From RYN-111 sp046723735 (GTDB lineage: Bacteria; Actinomycetota; Actinomycetes; Mycobacteriales; SCTD01), in assembly GCA_046723735.1 (NCBI GenBank), contig JBKOVB010000018.1:1-6477 (forward strand): a DNA stretch of 6,477 nt, read 5' to 3'. Numbering within the stretch: position 1 is the first letter of the stretch; every line of letters starts with the position of its first letter. The notes beneath the pieces are model-generated. The model made no database searches. It saw nothing but the letters and a program-made list of their open reading frames with translations, and was not told the origin of the DNA. Below, one piece after another: positions 5,433 through 6,477 of the stretch. The position numbers and the translations under genes are program-made.

Positions 5433-6203
5433 CTAGTTGGTCGGGTCCTCGGCGCGACGCCGCTGGGCCCGCTCGGCACGCTCCTTGGCGTCCGCGGCCT
5501 CGGCCTCGTCAAGGGTGGGCGCGGTGCCGCCCACGGACGCGGGAATCCACCAGGTGTCGTCCGGGGTGCGTGGCGTCCCGCCGTACGACGACCGCGCCTG
5601 CTCAAGGAGGGCCTGCATCCGCGTCTTGAGCTCCCCGGTCGCGACGGCGGGGTCGCCCGCGGGGAAGTACGGCTCGCCCAGCGCGATGCGGATCTCGGTG
5701 CCCCGGTGCCACAGCGACCGCGGCTTGCCCTTGGTCCAGAGCCGCTGGCTGCCCCAGACGATCGCCGGCAGCACGGGGACGCCGGCCTCCTGCGCCATCC
5801 GCACGGCGCCGGTCTTGAAGTCCTTCAGCTCGAAGCTCTGCGAGATCGTGGCCTCCGGGAACACCCCGACGAGCTCACCCCGGCGGAGCGCCTCGACGGC
5901 GGCGCGATAGCTGTCGGCGCCGGCCTCCCGGTCGACCGGGATGTGCTTCATGCCGCGCATCAGGGGGCCGCTGACGGGGTGGTCGAAGACCTCCTTCTTG
6001 GCCATGAACCGCAGCAGCCGCCGGCGCGGCCGGAACGCGTACCCGACGAGGGCGAAGTCGAGGTATCCGACGTGGTTCATCGCGACCACCGCGCCGCCAG
6101 CGGGCGATACGTGCTCAGCGCCCGTCACGGTGAAGCGGAGCCCCATCGCGGTGAAGAGCACCCGGGCGAACCCGATGACGGGCATGTACACGGGCTCGAC
6201 CAT
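5433..6203 (-). CDS. 1-acylglycerol-3-phosphate acyltransferase family protein (PlsC-like)
   Basis: This 256-residue enzyme should transfer an acyl chain, most likely to lysophosphatidic acid in phospholipid synthesis at the inner face of the membrane. Seen motifs: block I NHVGYLD with catalytic His44 and Asp49 (HX4D), block II GMKHIPVDR (84-92) with Arg92, block III FPEATIS (115-121) where the common form is FPEGT, and block IV VPVLPAIVWG (142-151). The weakly hydrophobic N-terminus (about 6-25) may dip into the membrane. The last 30 or so residues are highly charged (Ala, Glu, Arg-rich) and outside the catalytic domain. ATG at 6203 is chosen because a TAGCGT hexamer lies six bases upstream; Met7 is an alternative. 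DUF4191 follows after 11 bases. The family is certain; the exact acceptor is not, since actinobacteria carry several paralogues, some acting in glycolipid assembly. Confidence 0.95.
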   Translation of the reverse strand: MVEPVYMPVIGFARVLFTAMGLRFTVTGAEHVSPAGGAVVAMNHVGYLDFALVGYAFRPRRRLLRFMAKKEVFDHPVSGPLMRGMKHIPVDREAGADSYRAAVEALRRGELVGVFPEATISQSFELKDFKTGAVRMAQEAGVPVLPAIVWGSQRLWTKGKPRSLWHRGTEIRIALGEPYFPAGDPAVATGELKTRMQALLEQARSSYGGTPRTPDDTWWIPASVGGTAPTLDEAEAADAKERAERAQRRRAEDPTN

Positions 6204-6215
6204 GCCTTGACGCTA
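6204..6215 (-). promoter_or_regulatory. Candidate leaderless promoter of the acyltransferase gene
   Basis: On the minus strand TAGCGT (6210-6215) is followed by six bases (CAAGGC) and then the ATG at 6203. The layout matches that before the RDD gene. A TGAGAC hexamer at 6235-6240 sits 19 bp upstream, a weak -35 candidate at a long spacing. The gap to the preceding gene is only 34 bases, so read-through from that gene is also possible. Confidence 0.4.
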
Positions 6216-6237
6216 GCGGCCGCTGCAGCCGCGAGTC

Positions 6238-6474
6238 TCAGCGGGTGGCGTGGTGCTCCCCGCGCGCGGCCGCGCGGTCCTGGGCGCGGGCGACGGCCTC
6301 CTGCGCCTCCCGCCGAGCCCGGGCGCCGGCAGCGTCCGCACCCATGGCGCGCCAGGCGTTGCGGCGGGCGGTGCCCTGCCCGCCGTGCGGCATCACGGCC
6401 AGGAACAGCGTCTCGGCGTTGCTGGCGGCGCGCGCGAGCACAGATCGAGAGGGGGTGAACGAGGGGAACGTCAC
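6238..6474 (-). CDS. Short charged hypothetical protein (start uncertain, at window edge)
   Basis: From a GTG at 6474 the frame gives 78 residues ending in TGA at 6238-6240. The frame is still open at the right edge, so the true start may lie outside the window. The first 30 residues are moderately hydrophobic (SNAETLFLAVMPHGG). The rest, from about residue 36, is Ala and Arg-rich with regular Glu and Asp (ARRNAWRAM, then ARARREAQEAVARAQDRAAARG) and would form a long charged helix. No domain or catalytic motif is recognised and no function can be given. It precedes the acyltransferase by 34 bases on the same strand. It could be a genuine small actinobacterial protein or the tail of a longer one. 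GC-rich DNA often gives Ala/Arg-rich false frames, but this frame ends cleanly before the acyltransferase start and no rival frame looks better. Confidence 0.5.
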   Translation of the reverse strand: MTFPSFTPSRSVLARAASNAETLFLAVMPHGGQGTARRNAWRAMGADAAGARARREAQEAVARAQDRAAARGEHHATR

Positions 6475-6477
6475 GGG

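Noticed and set aside
4154..5605. A 483-codon open frame on the minus strand
   Set aside because: It is Arg, Ala, Pro and Gly-rich low-complexity sequence overlapping three recognised genes (RDD, DUF4191 and the acyltransferase end). No motif is visible.
5415..6458. A 347-codon open frame on the plus strand opposite the acyltransferase
   Set aside because: It is a compositional shadow of the acyltransferase, whose catalytic motifs are on the other strand.

Overview
The window is from a high-GC actinobacterium. The evidence is the strong G/C bias at third codon positions, GTG starts, and a glnA neighbourhood that I recall from mycobacteria and relatives: type I glutamine synthetase beside an RDD membrane protein and a DUF4191 membrane protein (Rv2219, Rv2219A and Rv2220/glnA1 in Mycobacterium tuberculosis). 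The genus cannot be fixed from the sequence alone. Seven protein-coding genes are well supported and an eighth is probable. All run on the minus strand except the RDD gene. No tRNA, rRNA, CRISPR array, insertion sequence or phage gene was seen. No gene-free stretch exceeds 300 bases; the longest is the 167-base gap at 4077-4243.

Left part (1-2514, minus strand): a three-gene signalling unit. An OmpR/PhoB-type response regulator is followed by a sensor histidine kinase, the two overlapping by four bases at GTGA. After a 72-base gap with a strong Shine-Dalgarno sequence comes a multi-pass membrane protein of the DUF4153/DUF4173 type that runs off the left edge. The kinase has two membrane segments joined by only a few residues, so it probably senses something in or at the membrane. 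The neighbouring membrane protein is a natural candidate for its partner or target.

Centre (2593-4243): glnA, with a long GC-rich hairpin terminator after it that separates it from the two-component genes. The gap upstream of glnA holds a clear array of four 5-bp half-sites spaced at exactly 11 bp (GTTAC, GAAAC, GACAC, GTCAC). This matches the GlnR nitrogen-regulator operator pattern. The adenylylation tyrosine (Tyr402) is present, so control by GlnE-type adenylylation is also expected.

Right part (4244-6477): the RDD gene on the plus strand is divergent from glnA and converges on DUF4191; their stop codons share one CTAG palindrome. DUF4191 lies 11 bases downstream of a PlsC-type acyltransferase (phospholipid synthesis), and these two look co-transcribed. 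A short charged protein of unknown function is at the right edge.

Several genes show a TAGnnT -10-like hexamer 6-8 bases before the start codon and no good Shine-Dalgarno sequence, suggesting leaderless transcripts. Of the nine CTAG tetranucleotides found by eye, eight are at promoters or stop codons.
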